Part shown: piece by piece, positions 29,423-39,072 of the stretch | Layout: each line of letters opens with the position of its first letter | Numbering within the stretch: the stretch's first letter is position 1 | DNA from: Actinoplanes flavus | Lineage (GTDB): Bacteria; Actinomycetota; Actinomycetes; Mycobacteriales; Micromonosporaceae | Assembly (NCBI RefSeq): GCF_017592555.1 | Contig: NZ_JAGFNS010000003.1 | Location: 195,081 to 259,080, forward strand | Reading direction: 5' to 3' | DNA length: 64,000 nt | The notes under the pieces: generated by a model | The model's input: only the letters and a program-made list of their open reading frames with translations | Database searches by the model: none | Told to the model about the DNA's origin: nothing | Translations under genes and position numbers: made by a program

Positions 29423-29959
29423 TCAGGCCGCGGTCACCACGTTGTCGCCGTCCACGTCGATCGCCACCGCGGCCAGCGGCTGACCGGCCGGGCCCGAGGT
29501 CGGGGCGCCGTCCTTGATCGAGAAGAGGCTGTTGTGGCACTTGCAGATGATCTGGCCGTCCTTGATCTCGGAGACCTTGCAGCCCTGGTGCGTGCACACG
29601 TTGCTGAACGCCTTGTAGGTGCCCTCGGCCGGCTGTGTGACGACCACCTCGTCCAGGATGACGCCGCTGCCGACCGCCACCTTCGAGGTCGCCACCAGCA
29701 CGTTGCCGGTGCCGCCGCCGCCCGTGTCGCCACCGGCGTCGCCGCCGCCCTCGGCCGCGGCGCTGCCGGCCGGGACCGGGTTGTCACCGAAGTCGGTGCC
29801 GTTCGGGTTGGTCCCGCTGGTGCCGGCGGTCCCGCAGGCCGAGAGCACCGCGGTGGCGCCGACGGCGCCGGCGCCCATCAGGACGACGCGCCGGGTCGAG
29901 GCGGTGCCCGGTCGGTCCTGCTGGATCTCGGCGTCGGTCCCCGGCTGCACGTCAGTCAT
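29423..29959 (-). CDS. Exported Rieske [2Fe-2S] lipoprotein
   Basis: This is a 178-aa protein with a Tat-like twin arginine (STRRVVLMGAG, R23-R24) and a lipobox ending at C42 (VLSAC), so it is probably folded before export and lipid-anchored. A Gly/Asp-rich linker follows. The C-terminal Rieske domain has CTHQGC and CKCHNS as cluster ligands. Electron partners are unknown; QcrA-type Rieske proteins are larger and have three helices. Confidence 0.88.
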   Translation of the reverse strand: MTDVQPGTDAEIQQDRPGTASTRRVVLMGAGAVGATAVLSACGTAGTSGTNPNGTDFGDNPVPAGSAAAEGGGDAGGDTGGGGTGNVLVATSKVAVGSGVILDEVVVTQPAEGTYKAFSNVCTHQGCKVSEIKDGQIICKCHNSLFSIKDGAPTSGPAGQPLAAVAIDVDGDNVVTAA

Positions 29960-30183
29960 TTGTCGCCCTCCACTACCTGTTCTCTGCCGCCAATGTCACG
30001 CGGAGTCGCCCCGGGGTACGGATCAGATGCCGTGATCAGTTCAACGGTACGACGCGAGATTTTCCCGCTTTCTCCGCGTTCGCCCGACCGGTTTGCCTGG
30101 TGTCGACAAACAGCGCCGCACCCGGGAGACCTTAAAAGACCAACCGGGTGCGGTTGCTGAGAGTCGTCTAAGAAGTTCCTAAA
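29960..30183. other. Intergenic stretch between uvrA and the Rieske lipoprotein gene
   Basis: This 224-bp stretch should hold the Rieske gene promoter. A 9-bp stem (30117-30125 / 30144-30152) with an A-rich 18-nt loop lies 31 bp past the uvrA stop and may terminate uvrA. I see nothing else. Confidence 0.45.
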
Positions 30184-33138
30184 TCAGGCGGTGGCCTTCG
30201 CCCGGGACCGGGTGGCACGCGCCCGCGGGGCGGCGGTGGACCCGTTCGCCTTCGCGGCCCGGCCGGTCGCGGCCGCCGAGCCCCGCCCCTCGCCGGTGAG
30301 CCCCAGCATGTGCCGCAGGAACTGCCCGGTGTGGCTCTCCGGCACCTCGGCCAGCTCCTCCGGGGTGCCGGTGGCCAGCACCAGGCCGCCCTTGTGGCCA
30401 CCCTCCGGACCCATGTCGATCAGCCAGTCCGCCGTCTTGATGACGTCCAGGTTGTGCTCGATGGTGATCACCGTGTTGCCCTTGTCGACCAGGCCGTTGA
30501 GCACGATCAGGAGCTTGCGGATGTCCTCGAAGTGCAGGCCGGTGGTCGGCTCGTCGAGCACGTAGACGGTCCGGCCGGTGGAGCGTTTCTGCAGCTCGGA
30601 GGCGAGCTTGACGCGCTGTGCCTCACCGCCGGACAGGGTGGTGGCGGGCTGGCCCAGGCGCACGTAGCCGAGGCCGACGTCGACCAGGGTCCGCAGATGC
30701 CGGTGGATCGCCGGGAGCGCCGAGAAGAACTCCGCGGCCTCCTCGATCGGCATGTTCAGCACCTCGGAGATGGTCTTGCCCTTGTAGTGCACCTCCAGGG
30801 TCTCCCGGTTGTACCGAGCGCCCTTGCACACCTCGCAGGGGACGTACACGTCCGGCAGGAAGTTCATCTCGATCTTGATGGTGCCGTCGCCGGAGCAGTT
30901 CTCGCAGCGGCCGCCCTTCACGTTGAAGGAGAACCGGCCCGGACCATACCCCCGCACCTTGGCCTCGGTGGTCTCCGCGAACAGCTTGCGGACGTGATCG
31001 AACACACCGGTGTAGGTGGCCGGGTTCGACCGGGGCGTCCGCCCGATCGGCGACTGGTCCACCCCGACGACCTTGTCGACGTGCTCCAGGCCGGTGACCC
31101 GGGTGTGCCGGCCGGGCACCTGCCGGGCCTTGTTGATCTGGTTCGCCATGACGGTGTGCAGGATGTCGTTGACCAGCGTCGACTTCCCCGAACCGCTGAC
31201 CCCGGTGACCGCGATGAACTGGCCCAGCGGGAACGGCACGGTCAGGTTGCGCAGGTTGTGCTCGCGGGCGCCGTGCACCACGACCTCACGGCCGGGCGTC
31301 TGCGGCCGCCGGCCGGCCGGCAGCGGGATCGACTTCCGGCCGGACAGGTAGGCCCCGGTCGGCGACTTCTCGTTGGCCAGCAGGCCCTCGACGGTGCCGC
31401 TGTGCACGATCTGCCCGCCGTGCTCGCCGGCGCCCGGCCCGATGTCGACGATCCAGTCGGCGGTCCGGATGGTGTCCTCGTCGTGCTCCACCACGATCAG
31501 CGTGTTGCCCAGGTTGCGCAGCCGCACCAGGGTCTCGATGAGGCGGTGGTTGTCGCGCTGGTGCAGCCCGATGGACGGCTCGTCCAGCACGTACAGCACG
31601 CCGACCAGGCCGGAGCCGATCTGGGTGGCGAGCCGGATGCGCTGCGCCTCGCCGCCGGAGAGGGTCCCCGCGCCGCGGTCCAGCGACAGGTAGTCCAGGC
31701 CCACGTCGACCAGGAACCGCAGCCGGGCGTTGATCTCCTTGAGCACCCGCTCGGCGATCAGCCTCTGCCGGTCGTCCAGCTCCAGGCCGGACAGCAGCTC
31801 GGCGCACTCGCCCACGGACAGGTTGCACACCTCGGCGATGCTCTTGCCGGCCACCGTCACGGCCAGCACCTCGGGCTTGAGCCGGGCCCCGCCGCAGACC
31901 GAGCAGGGGACGTCGCGCATGTAGCCTTCGTACTTCTCGCGCGACCAGTCGCTCTCGGTGTCGTTGTGCCGCCGCTCGATCCACTGCACCACGCCCTCGA
32001 AGCCGGTGTAGTAGGAGCGCTCGCGGCCGTACTTGTTCCGGTACCGCACGTGGACCTGGTCGTCGGCGCCGTACAGCACGGTCTTCTGCACCCGGCTGGG
32101 CAGTGCCCGCCAGGGCGTGTCGAGGCTGAAGCTCTCGGCGCCGGCCAGGGCCTCCAGCAGCCGCAGGAAATACTCCTGGGTGGTGCCGCCGGCCCACGGC
32201 TGGACGGCGCCCTCGCTGAGGCTCTTCTCCACGTCCGGGATGATCAGCTCGGGGTCGACCTCCTTCTTCGTGCCGAGGCCGGAGCACTCGGGACAGGCGC
32301 CGTACGGAGCGTTGAAGGAGAAGACCCGTGGCTCCAGGTCCTCGATGGCGAGCGGGTGGTCGTTGGGGCAGGCCAGGTGCTCGGAGAAGCGGCGCTCCCG
32401 CTCCGGGTCGTCTTCCGGCAGGTCGACGAAGTCGAGCACCACGATGCCGCCGGCCAGCCCGAGCGCGGCCTCGACCGAGTCGGTGAGGCGCTGCTTGCTG
32501 GACGCCTTCACGCTGAGCCGGTCGATCACCACCTCGATGGTGTGCTTCTCCTGCTTCTTCAGCTTCGGCGGCTCGGTGAGCGGATGCACCACGCCGTCGA
32601 CCCGGGCCCGCGCGTAGCCCTTGGACTGGAGCTCGGCGAACAGGTCGACGTACTCCCCCTTGCGGCCGCGGACCACCGGGGCCAGCACCATGAACCGGGT
32701 CCCCTCGGCCATGGCGAGGACCCGGTCGACGATCTGCTGCGGGGTCTGCCGGCTGATCCGCTCCTTGCAGACCGGACAGTGCGGGATGCCGGTCCGCGCG
32801 AAGAGCAGGCGCAGGTAGTCGTAGACCTCGGTGATCGTGCCCACGGTCGAGCGCGGGTTGCGCGACGTCGACTTCTGGTCGATCGAGACGGCCGGGGACA
32901 GACCCTCGATGAAGTCGACGTCCGGCTTGTCCATCTGGCCGAGGAACTGCCGCGCGTACGACGACAGGGACTCCACATAGCGCCGCTGGCCCTCGGCGAA
33001 GATCGTGTCGAAGGCGAGGCTCGACTTGCCCGAGCCGGAGAGGCCGGTGAAGACGATCATGGCGTCACGGGGCAGGTCGAGGTTGACGTCACGCAGGTTG
33101 TGTTCGCGGGCGCCACGGATTGTCAGTCGGTCGGCCAC
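30184..33138 (-). CDS. uvrA: UvrA, excinuclease ABC subunit A
   Basis: This is a 984-aa damage-recognition ATPase. It has two ABC modules, with Walker A motifs GLSGSGKSS near residue 34 and GVSGSGKST near 645, two signature LSGGEAQR motifs, and zinc-finger cysteines [12 protein letters not shown] and CENCSGDG...CEVC. The C-terminal 30 residues are Ala/Arg/Lys-rich. The GTG at 33138 is the family start; the open frame to 33384 is noise. I see no LexA box (CGAAC-N4-GTTCG) in the 97-bp upstream gap. Confidence 0.96.
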   Translation of the reverse strand: MADRLTIRGAREHNLRDVNLDLPRDAMIVFTGLSGSGKSSLAFDTIFAEGQRRYVESLSSYARQFLGQMDKPDVDFIEGLSPAVSIDQKSTSRNPRSTVGTITEVYDYLRLLFARTGIPHCPVCKERISRQTPQQIVDRVLAMAEGTRFMVLAPVVRGRKGEYVDLFAELQSKGYARARVDGVVHPLTEPPKLKKQEKHTIEVVIDRLSVKASSKQRLTDSVEAALGLAGGIVVLDFVDLPEDDPERERRFSEHLACPNDHPLAIEDLEPRVFSFNAPYGACPECSGLGTKKEVDPELIIPDVEKSLSEGAVQPWAGGTTQEYFLRLLEALAGAESFSLDTPWRALPSRVQKTVLYGADDQVHVRYRNKYGRERSYYTGFEGVVQWIERRHNDTESDWSREKYEGYMRDVPCSVCGGARLKPEVLAVTVAGKSIAEVCNLSVGECAELLSGLELDDRQRLIAERVLKEINARLRFLVDVGLDYLSLDRGAGTLSGGEAQRIRLATQIGSGLVGVLYVLDEPSIGLHQRDNHRLIETLVRLRNLGNTLIVVEHDEDTIRTADWIVDIGPGAGEHGGQIVHSGTVEGLLANEKSPTGAYLSGRKSIPLPAGRRPQTPGREVVVHGAREHNLRNLTVPFPLGQFIAVTGVSGSGKSTLVNDILHTVMANQINKARQVPGRHTRVTGLEHVDKVVGVDQSPIGRTPRSNPATYTGVFDHVRKLFAETTEAKVRGYGPGRFSFNVKGGRCENCSGDGTIKIEMNFLPDVYVPCEVCKGARYNRETLEVHYKGKTISEVLNMPIEEAAEFFSALPAIHRHLRTLVDVGLGYVRLGQPATTLSGGEAQRVKLASELQKRSTGRTVYVLDEPTTGLHFEDIRKLLIVLNGLVDKGNTVITIEHNLDVIKTADWLIDMGPEGGHKGGLVLATGTPEELAEVPESHTGQFLRHMLGLTGEGRGSAAATGRAAKANGSTAAPRARATRSRAKATA

Positions 33139-33235
33139 GGCCAGCCTTTCCGCATTCAGGATCGGACCCGTACAGGTGTATGAGTCGAGCAGACACTCTA
33201 GCGACGGGGTACGACAATTTTCCGCAGACGCCCGC

Positions 33236-35032
33236 TCACTCTTCCGAGTTAACTCTCCAGACCTCGACGCCGCCCACCAACTCCGGCTCGCCGAGGACGT
33301 CCACCAGAACAGCCCTGAGCAGCGCGCCATTCCGGCTGTCCGGCACCAGCACCACCGCGGCGGCGCGCCAGTAACCGAGGTCACCCCGGATCCGCAGGCG
33401 GTCGGCGTCGGTCAGGACCGGCGCGTAGCCGTACTCGCGGACGCTCCAGAGCAGCTCCGAGGTGTAGCGGTGCGGGGCGGACCAGGAGCCGGTGTCGTCC
33501 GACGGCGGGTTCGCCGGGCCCATGAAGTAGCCGCGCGGCGTCGCGTAGTCCAGATTGTTGAGGGCCGCCCAGCGCTGCCCGGTCCGCCCGGTCGTCACGT
33601 CCGGCAGCGGGACGGTGACCAGCGTCTTCCCCTCCGGCACGTACTGCCGCCAGATCCCCTCGGTGAGGAACGCCGGCATCGGGTCGCCCGCCACTACCGG
33701 CAACGGCTTCGGGAACAGCGGCACCAGCGCGAGGGCCATGCCGATCCAGAACCGCTTGCGGCGCTCCGGCGGGTACGACCCGATCCGGTCCGCCGCGAAG
33801 GCCAGCAGGATGCCGGCGACCGTGGCCGGCACCATGGCGAACCGGGTCACACTCACCAGGTCGATCACCGGCACGTGGCTGACCAGCGCGAACGGCAGCG
33901 GGATCACGGTCTTGAAGCCGAGCACCCGCAACTGTGGGCCGAACGACATGACCAACAGGGCGAGCCCGGCGATCGCGGTGGCCCGCAGCGCCACCGACCG
34001 CCACAGCATCACCATCGCCACGATGATCATCACGAGGCCGAACGGGCCGAAGAACGTGTTGTCCTCGGTCGCGCTCACGCTCAGCCGCCGGGTGACCACG
34101 CCCAGACCGGCCAGCGACTGCCGGGCGAAGGCGCCCAGCGAGGCCAGGTCGGTGACGTAGGCGGTCGGCTCGAACGGCTGCCCGTGATAGTTGCCACGGG
34201 CGAAGAACTGGTACCAGAGCGGGTAGCCGGTCAGCACGCCGGAGGTGAGGGCGGCCACCCCCAGCCCGGCCGTGAAACCTCGCCACACCCGCCGGGCCTC
34301 GTCCCGCGCCATCAGCGCCCAGGAGACCGCGAAGATCCCCAGAGTGAGCGCCGCGAAGAGCAGCGCCTCCTCGTTGATGAAGATCTGCAACACGATCAGC
34401 AGACCGAGAATGATCCCGCCCCGCCACACCCGGCCGGGCTCCCGCAAGCGCAGCACCTGCCACACGATGAACGGCAGCACGTAGTTGCTGACGAAGTTCA
34501 CGTGCCCGTTCGCGTGCGAGACCATGGCCGGGGCGAAGCCGCACCAGACGCCACCGATCCAGGCCGCGAGCCGGCTGCGGACCAGATGCCGGCTGAGCAC
34601 CCAGTACCAGGCGAAGGCCGTCCCGCCGAGACCGAGAGTGATCAGCAGGGCGACGGTCACCCCGCCGCCGAGGAAATGCGTGACCGGCGCCAGCGGCAAC
34701 GCCAGCGCCAGGATGGACGTGTTCGCCATCATGTTCACACCGACCGGCACGTTGAACCGGTCCTCGAAGAACAGCGGCGCCCCGTCGAAGATCACCCGCT
34801 CGGCGTGGGCCAGCATGAACAGGAAGATCCCGTGGTCGTCGTCGTTGCCGGCGAGGACCCGCCCGTTCGGGTCGATCCACAACTGGATCACCACGAGCAC
34901 GGCCAGCGCCAGGAACCCCAGCGCGATCCACAGATCGGCGAGCCGCCAGCGGGCGTCCCTCCCGCCGCCCGGGCTCGCCGCCGGCTCCGTCGCAGGTTCC
35001 GCCACGACCGCCGCCGCCCGCTCTCCGGTCAT
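33236..35032 (-). CDS. Large polytopic membrane protein, possible GT-C glycosyltransferase
   Basis: This is a 598-aa protein with about 11-12 transmembrane helices and a soluble C-terminal domain of about 170 residues. The first external loop carries [19 protein letters not shown], the acidic motif expected of GT-C polyprenyl-phosphate-sugar glycosyltransferases, so transfer of a sugar outside the membrane is a fair guess. The ATG at 35032 has weak ribosome-binding support (GGATGAG). No glycan cluster surrounds it. Family name not recognised with certainty. Confidence 0.75.
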   Translation of the reverse strand: MTGERAAAVVAEPATEPAASPGGGRDARWRLADLWIALGFLALAVLVVIQLWIDPNGRVLAGNDDDHGIFLFMLAHAERVIFDGAPLFFEDRFNVPVGVNMMANTSILALALPLAPVTHFLGGGVTVALLITLGLGGTAFAWYWVLSRHLVRSRLAAWIGGVWCGFAPAMVSHANGHVNFVSNYVLPFIVWQVLRLREPGRVWRGGIILGLLIVLQIFINEEALLFAALTLGIFAVSWALMARDEARRVWRGFTAGLGVAALTSGVLTGYPLWYQFFARGNYHGQPFEPTAYVTDLASLGAFARQSLAGLGVVTRRLSVSATEDNTFFGPFGLVMIIVAMVMLWRSVALRATAIAGLALLVMSFGPQLRVLGFKTVIPLPFALVSHVPVIDLVSVTRFAMVPATVAGILLAFAADRIGSYPPERRKRFWIGMALALVPLFPKPLPVVAGDPMPAFLTEGIWRQYVPEGKTLVTVPLPDVTTGRTGQRWAALNNLDYATPRGYFMGPANPPSDDTGSWSAPHRYTSELLWSVREYGYAPVLTDADRLRIRGDLGYWRAAAVVLVPDSRNGALLRAVLVDVLGEPELVGGVEVWRVNSEE

Positions 35033-35257
35033 CTCATCCGCCGCACGCACCGGGCGAATTGTGCCAGAGCCGCCACCGCCCCTCCCAACGCCGCACGTCC
35101 GCCGGGTCTGTTGCGGCCGGTGGCCGGCCGGGGAGATCCGCTCGCCCGGCGCCGGGCGACGGCCCGGAGTGGGCAGCGAGATCACCGGTACGGCAGAGCT
35201 CCGCAGACGCGTACCGGAAATGGTGTCGATCTTCTGGAAGCGCGCGGGTGACCGGAG

Positions 35258-36307
35258 TCAGAGGCGGCGGGAGCTCGGGGGTGTCTGGGCGCGGCGCTGG
35301 CGGGCCAGGCGCACCGAGCGCCGCCCGCTCTCCACCTCGACCTCGCGGCGGAGTTTGCGCCAGCTGGCCAGGCGGCGCGGTGGCAGCGAGCCGTCGGCGA
35401 GGGCGGCCTGGACGGCGCAGCCCGGCTCCCTCTCGTGACGACAGTCGTCGAAGCGGCAGCGCCCGGCCAGGCCGGTCACGTCGGCGAAGGCACGATCCAG
35501 GCCGCCCGCGGTGTCGAGGAGGCCGACGCCCCGGATGCCCGGCGTGTCGATGACGGCGCCGCCGCCGGGCACGGTGATCAGGTTGCGGTAGGCGGTGGTG
35601 TGGCGGCCTTTGCCGTCCGCGTCGCGGACCTCCTGGACCGGCATGACGGTGGCGCCGGCCAGCGCGTTCGCCAGGGTCGACTTGCCGGCGCCGGAGCGGC
35701 CGAGAAGGGCGAGGGTGCGGCCCGGGCCGACGTGGTCGCGCAGCCGGTCGAGGCCGGTGCCCTGCCACACGCTGACCGGGACGACCGGTACGCCGGGGGC
35801 GAGCGCGCCGAGCTGGCGGGCGACGGCGCCGGGGTCGGCGCTGGTGTCGCTCTTGGTGAGCACCAGCAGCGGATCGGCCCCGGACTCCCAGGCCAGGGCG
35901 AGCAGGCGTTCGACGCGGGCGTCGTCGGGCTCCGGATGGATCGGTTCGACGACCGCGATGGTGTCCATGTTCGCGGCGAGGACCTGGCCGGAGGCGTCCT
36001 TGTCGGCGGTCCGGCGGATCAGCGTGGTCCGGCGGGGCAGCACCAGCTCGAGGGTGGTCCGCCGGTCGGGCCATCGGCGCAGCACCACCCAGTCACCGGA
36101 ACAGGGCAGGGTGGCGGGGTCGCGGGCGGCGTCGAGCAGGACGCCGCCACCGAGGGTGGCCCGGGTCACTCCGGTGGCGGTCAGCACGGTGCACACGCCA
36201 CGGTCGGCCCGCAGGACACGCCCGGGTTCGGAGTCGGGCCGGTCGAACCGCTGGAAGGTGGATACGAAGTGGTCGTCCCAGCCGAGCTGGGACAGGGGGT
36301 ACGACAT
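35258..36307 (-). CDS. rsgA: RsgA, ribosome small-subunit GTPase
   Basis: This is a 349-aa circularly permuted GTPase that checks late 30S assembly. Motifs come in permuted order: G4 LTKSD, then G1 GRSGAGKST, then G3 DTPGIRG. An OB-fold precedes and a zinc-binding region CRFDDCRHEREPGC follows. The basic C-terminus fits rRNA binding. Start ATG 36307. Confidence 0.93.
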   Translation of the reverse strand: MSYPLSQLGWDDHFVSTFQRFDRPDSEPGRVLRADRGVCTVLTATGVTRATLGGGVLLDAARDPATLPCSGDWVVLRRWPDRRTTLELVLPRRTTLIRRTADKDASGQVLAANMDTIAVVEPIHPEPDDARVERLLALAWESGADPLLVLTKSDTSADPGAVARQLGALAPGVPVVPVSVWQGTGLDRLRDHVGPGRTLALLGRSGAGKSTLANALAGATVMPVQEVRDADGKGRHTTAYRNLITVPGGGAVIDTPGIRGVGLLDTAGGLDRAFADVTGLAGRCRFDDCRHEREPGCAVQAALADGSLPPRRLASWRKLRREVEVESGRRSVRLARQRRAQTPPSSRRL

Positions 36308-36490
36308 GAAAACCCTTTACGGTCTTGGGGAGGCCCCCGGGTGAAGGGACGCGGCAACGGTGAAACGCACGGTCCTCACCTCCTCCGCTGGGTTCGATCG
36401 ATCAGCGCGTCTGCCACGACGGTACGGCGCTGGTCAGCGCGGCGAAAGCGAATTCCGTGGCGGCGGGCCCGGCACCGGTAAGGTCGGGCT

Positions 36491-37189
36491 GTGACCATGG
36501 ATCCGCTGGTGTTGATGACGGACGTGGAGGACGCCACCGAGGCGCTGCTGCGTGCCGCGGGCTCGCTGACCGACGGCGAGATGGGCGCGCCGTCGCTGCT
36601 GCCGGGCTGGACGGTCGGGCACGTGCTGACCCATCTGGCGCGCAACGCGGACGCCCTGACCAACCTGTTGACCTGGGCCCGGACCGGGGTGGAGACACCG
36701 GCCTACGCGTCGCCGGAGGAGCGGACGGCGGGCATCGAGGCGGGCGCGGCCCGTCCGGTGGCCGAGCAGCTGGCGGATCTGCGGGCCGCGCACGAGCGGT
36801 TCGCCGACGCGGCGGCGGCGATGCCGGCGGCCTCCTGGACGACCCGGCTGCCGCTGGCGAAGAGCGCCGCCGCGGTTCCGTGGCTGCGGTTGTGCGAGGT
36901 GGAGGTGCACCGGGTCGACCTGGGCCGCGGCTACACCCCGGCCGACTGGCCGGACGCGTTCGCGCTGCGCCTGCTGCGGGCGATCGTCACCGATCCGCCG
37001 GCCGGCTCGCCGGACATGGTGCTGCGCCCGTTCGGCCTGGAGCACCCGTTGGTGATCGGCTCCGGTGCGGGCCCGGTCGTCGGCGGCCCGACCAGGGCGC
37101 TGGCCGCCTGGCTGATCGGCCGGGCGGACGGCGCCGATCTGACGGTCTCGCCGGACGGCGAGCTACCCGAGCCCGCGAGGTGGAGATGA
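36491..37189 (+). CDS. Maleylpyruvate isomerase/DinB-fold mycothiol-dependent protein
   Basis: This is a 232-aa protein of the MDMPI family, actinobacterial DinB-like four-helix proteins that use mycothiol. The metal ligands are expected in LPGWTVGHVLTHLARN and CEVEVHRVDLGRGY. The substrate is unknown; only some members isomerise maleylpyruvate. The GTG at 36491 has AAGG 7 bp upstream. Its stop overlaps the next gene's ATG, so it works with a metallo-beta-lactamase-fold partner. Confidence 0.85.
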   Translation: MTMDPLVLMTDVEDATEALLRAAGSLTDGEMGAPSLLPGWTVGHVLTHLARNADALTNLLTWARTGVETPAYASPEERTAGIEAGAARPVAEQLADLRAAHERFADAAAAMPAASWTTRLPLAKSAAAVPWLRLCEVEVHRVDLGRGYTPADWPDAFALRLLRAIVTDPPAGSPDMVLRPFGLEHPLVIGSGAGPVVGGPTRALAAWLIGRADGADLTVSPDGELPEPARWR

Positions 37190-37830
37190 GTTCCGAGTAC
37201 ACCGGCGACGTGGTGACCGGCGGCGAGCCGGCGGTCCGTGACCTGGGCGACGGCCTCACCCTGACCAAGGTGTCGGTCGGCCCGATGGACAACAACGCCT
37301 ATCTGCTGCGGGCGGCGACCGGCGAGCAGCTGCTGATCGACGCGGCCAACGACGCCGGGACCCTGCTGGCGCTGATCGGCCCGGCCGGGCTGCGAACCGT
37401 GGTGACCACCCACCGGCACGCCGACCACTGGCAGGCGCTGGCCGAGGTGGTGAAGGCCACCGGCGCCGAGTCGCTGGCACACGCCGACGACGCCGCCGAG
37501 ATCCCGGTGGTGACCCGGACGCTGCGCGACGGCGACACCGTCGAGGTCGGCGGGCACACCCTGGACGTGATCCACGTGGTGGGGCACACGCCCGGTTCGA
37601 TCGTGCTGTCCTACCGGGGCGAGCATCTGTTCACCGGCGACAGCCTGTTCCCCGGAGGGCACGGGCGGACGACGAGCCCGGAGAACCACCACCAGATCAT
37701 GGACCATCTGGAGGCCCGGGTGTTCGGCCGGTTCGGCGACGGCGCCTGGTTCTACCCGGGCCACGGCAAGGACTCGACGTTGGGCGCGGAACGCCCGGAT
37801 CTCGAGGAGTGGCGGGCGCGCGGCTGGTGA
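37186..37830 (+). CDS. Metallo-beta-lactamase-fold hydrolase
   Basis: This is a 214-aa glyoxalase II-like MBL protein. Metal ligands are THRHADH (76-81), VVGHTPGS, TGDSLFPGG and FYPGHGKD. Pairing with an MDMPI protein suggests hydrolysis of a mycothiol thioester, an analogue of glyoxalase II; this is inference from position. Start ATG 37186 within the upstream stop (ATGA). Confidence 0.9.
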   Translation: MSSEYTGDVVTGGEPAVRDLGDGLTLTKVSVGPMDNNAYLLRAATGEQLLIDAANDAGTLLALIGPAGLRTVVTTHRHADHWQALAEVVKATGAESLAHADDAAEIPVVTRTLRDGDTVEVGGHTLDVIHVVGHTPGSIVLSYRGEHLFTGDSLFPGGHGRTTSPENHHQIMDHLEARVFGRFGDGAWFYPGHGKDSTLGAERPDLEEWRARGW

Positions 37831-37848
37831 CGCGCGCCCACCCGTCAC

Positions 37849-38547
37849 CTATCCGTGGGTGACCTTGGCGCTGTCGTCGACGTGGACGCCGGCGGCGAAC
37901 TCGACGACCTGCTGCTCGCCCCAGCCCAGGCCGTCCCACACCTGGACGTACATCCAGCGGTTCTCGCCCAGCTTCACGAACAGGGCGTGACCGGTGGTCT
38001 GGTCGAGCATCTTGGTGAGCACGGCCTCGTTGCCGTTGATGGTCAGCTTCTTGCCACCGGCGATGTCCTCGCCGGGCCCGAACTCCTGGAGCTGGGCCAT
38101 GATCTTGCCCTCGAAGCTGTGCGGGTCGTTGTCCGGAACGCCCGGCGGCGCGTTGGACGGCACCACGTCCGGGATGCCCTTCGGGGCGATGGTGATGCCG
38201 TACTCGTCGGCGCCCTGGAGCACCCAGCCCTCGGGGACCTTGTCCAGGGTGAAGCCCTTCGGCTGCTCGCCCTGGTAGGCGACGAGCGCGGTGGGCCCGG
38301 TCGCCGGAGAGCTGGTGGACGGCCGGTCAACCGCCTCCGGGGCGGACGGGCCGGAGGCGAGGCCGGTGCCGGCGACGATCACGGCGGCCAGGGCGGCGGC
38401 CATGAAGACGGTGCCGCCCGCGGCCTGCACGGTCCGGCGGCGGCGCAGCGCGGTCCGGCCACGGGCGAGATCGGCGGCGACCTGCTCCGGGGTCGGTTCG
38501 GCGTCCGGGCCGGCGATCCGCGCCAGCCCGTCGTGGAGGTTCATCAT
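37849..38547 (-). CDS. Membrane-anchored protein downstream of an ECF sigma factor
   Basis: This 232-aa protein has a cytoplasmic N-terminal 40 residues (LHDGLARIAGPDAEPTPEQVAADLARGRTALRRRR), one transmembrane segment at about 45-66, and an extracytoplasmic domain of about 150 residues (FTLDKVPEGWVLQGADEYG). Proteins like this accompany SigE-family sigma genes in Micromonosporaceae; an anti-sigma role is inference. Start ATG 38547 (or 38544), with AGGAG 8-11 bp upstream and 15 bp after the sigma stop. Confidence 0.78.
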   Translation of the reverse strand: MMNLHDGLARIAGPDAEPTPEQVAADLARGRTALRRRRTVQAAGGTVFMAAALAAVIVAGTGLASGPSAPEAVDRPSTSSPATGPTALVAYQGEQPKGFTLDKVPEGWVLQGADEYGITIAPKGIPDVVPSNAPPGVPDNDPHSFEGKIMAQLQEFGPGEDIAGGKKLTINGNEAVLTKMLDQTTGHALFVKLGENRWMYVQVWDGLGWGEQQVVEFAAGVHVDDSAKVTHG

Positions 38548-38562
38548 GTCAATTTCTCCTGA

Positions 38563-39072
38563 TCAGAGCAGTGCCAAGGAGGGATGGGGGCCGAGCACGG
38601 CCCGGAGCCGGTCGAGTGCCCGGGCGGTCTGGCTCTTCACCGTCCCCTCGGAGCACCCGAGGGCGTCGGCGGTGTCGGCGACGTCGAGGTCGTAGAAGTA
38701 GCGGAACACCAGCGCCGCCCGCATCCGCGGTGGCAGCTCCCGCAGGGCCGCGCGCAGCCCGTCGGAGACGTCACCACCGGCGTACTCGGCGGCCGCCCGG
38801 TCCGGGACCTCGGCCATCGGCCGTTCCGTGCGCCGCCACCACCGCCGCCGCTCGTCGGTCAGCGCGTTGACCAGCGCCCTCCGGACGTAACCGTCCGGGT
38901 TGTCGGCACGCTGGAACGCCGGCCAGGCGACGTACAGCTTCGTCAGCGTGGACTGGACGAGGTCCTCGGCCAGGTGGGCGTCGCCGGCCGTGAGCAGAGT
39001 CGCCGTACGCACCAGCGCGGCCCTCCGGCTGACCACGAACTGGTGGAATTGCTCATCACGCTCGTTCTTCAC
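38563..39072 (-). CDS. SigE-family ECF RNA polymerase sigma factor, coupled to a giant kinase
   Basis: This is a 169-aa ECF sigma factor with region 2 (LVRTATLLTAGDAHLAEDLVQSTLTKLYVAW) and region 4 (LPPRMRAALVFRYFYDLDVADTADALGCSEGTVKSQTARAL), shown here by parts. The GTG at 39072 overlaps the stop of the kinase gene (GTGA), so the two are translationally coupled. The frame stays open upstream to 42270 through the kinase gene, which matters for the G-tract finding. Confidence 0.9.
   Translation of the reverse strand: MKNERDEQFHQFVVSRRAALVRTATLLTAGDAHLAEDLVQSTLTKLYVAWPAFQRADNPDGYVRRALVNALTDERRRWWRRTERPMAEVPDRAAAEYAGGDVSDGLRAALRELPPRMRAALVFRYFYDLDVADTADALGCSEGTVKSQTARALDRLRAVLGPHPSLALL

Noticed and set aside
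33139..33235. LexA/SOS box upstream of uvrA
   Set aside because: No CGAAC-N4-GTTCG-like palindrome is visible there or in front of uvrB.
36457..37830. Single long plus-strand frame across the MDMPI and MBL genes
   Set aside because: Its first two thirds are out of frame with the MDMPI protein; the true genes are two with an ATGA overlap.
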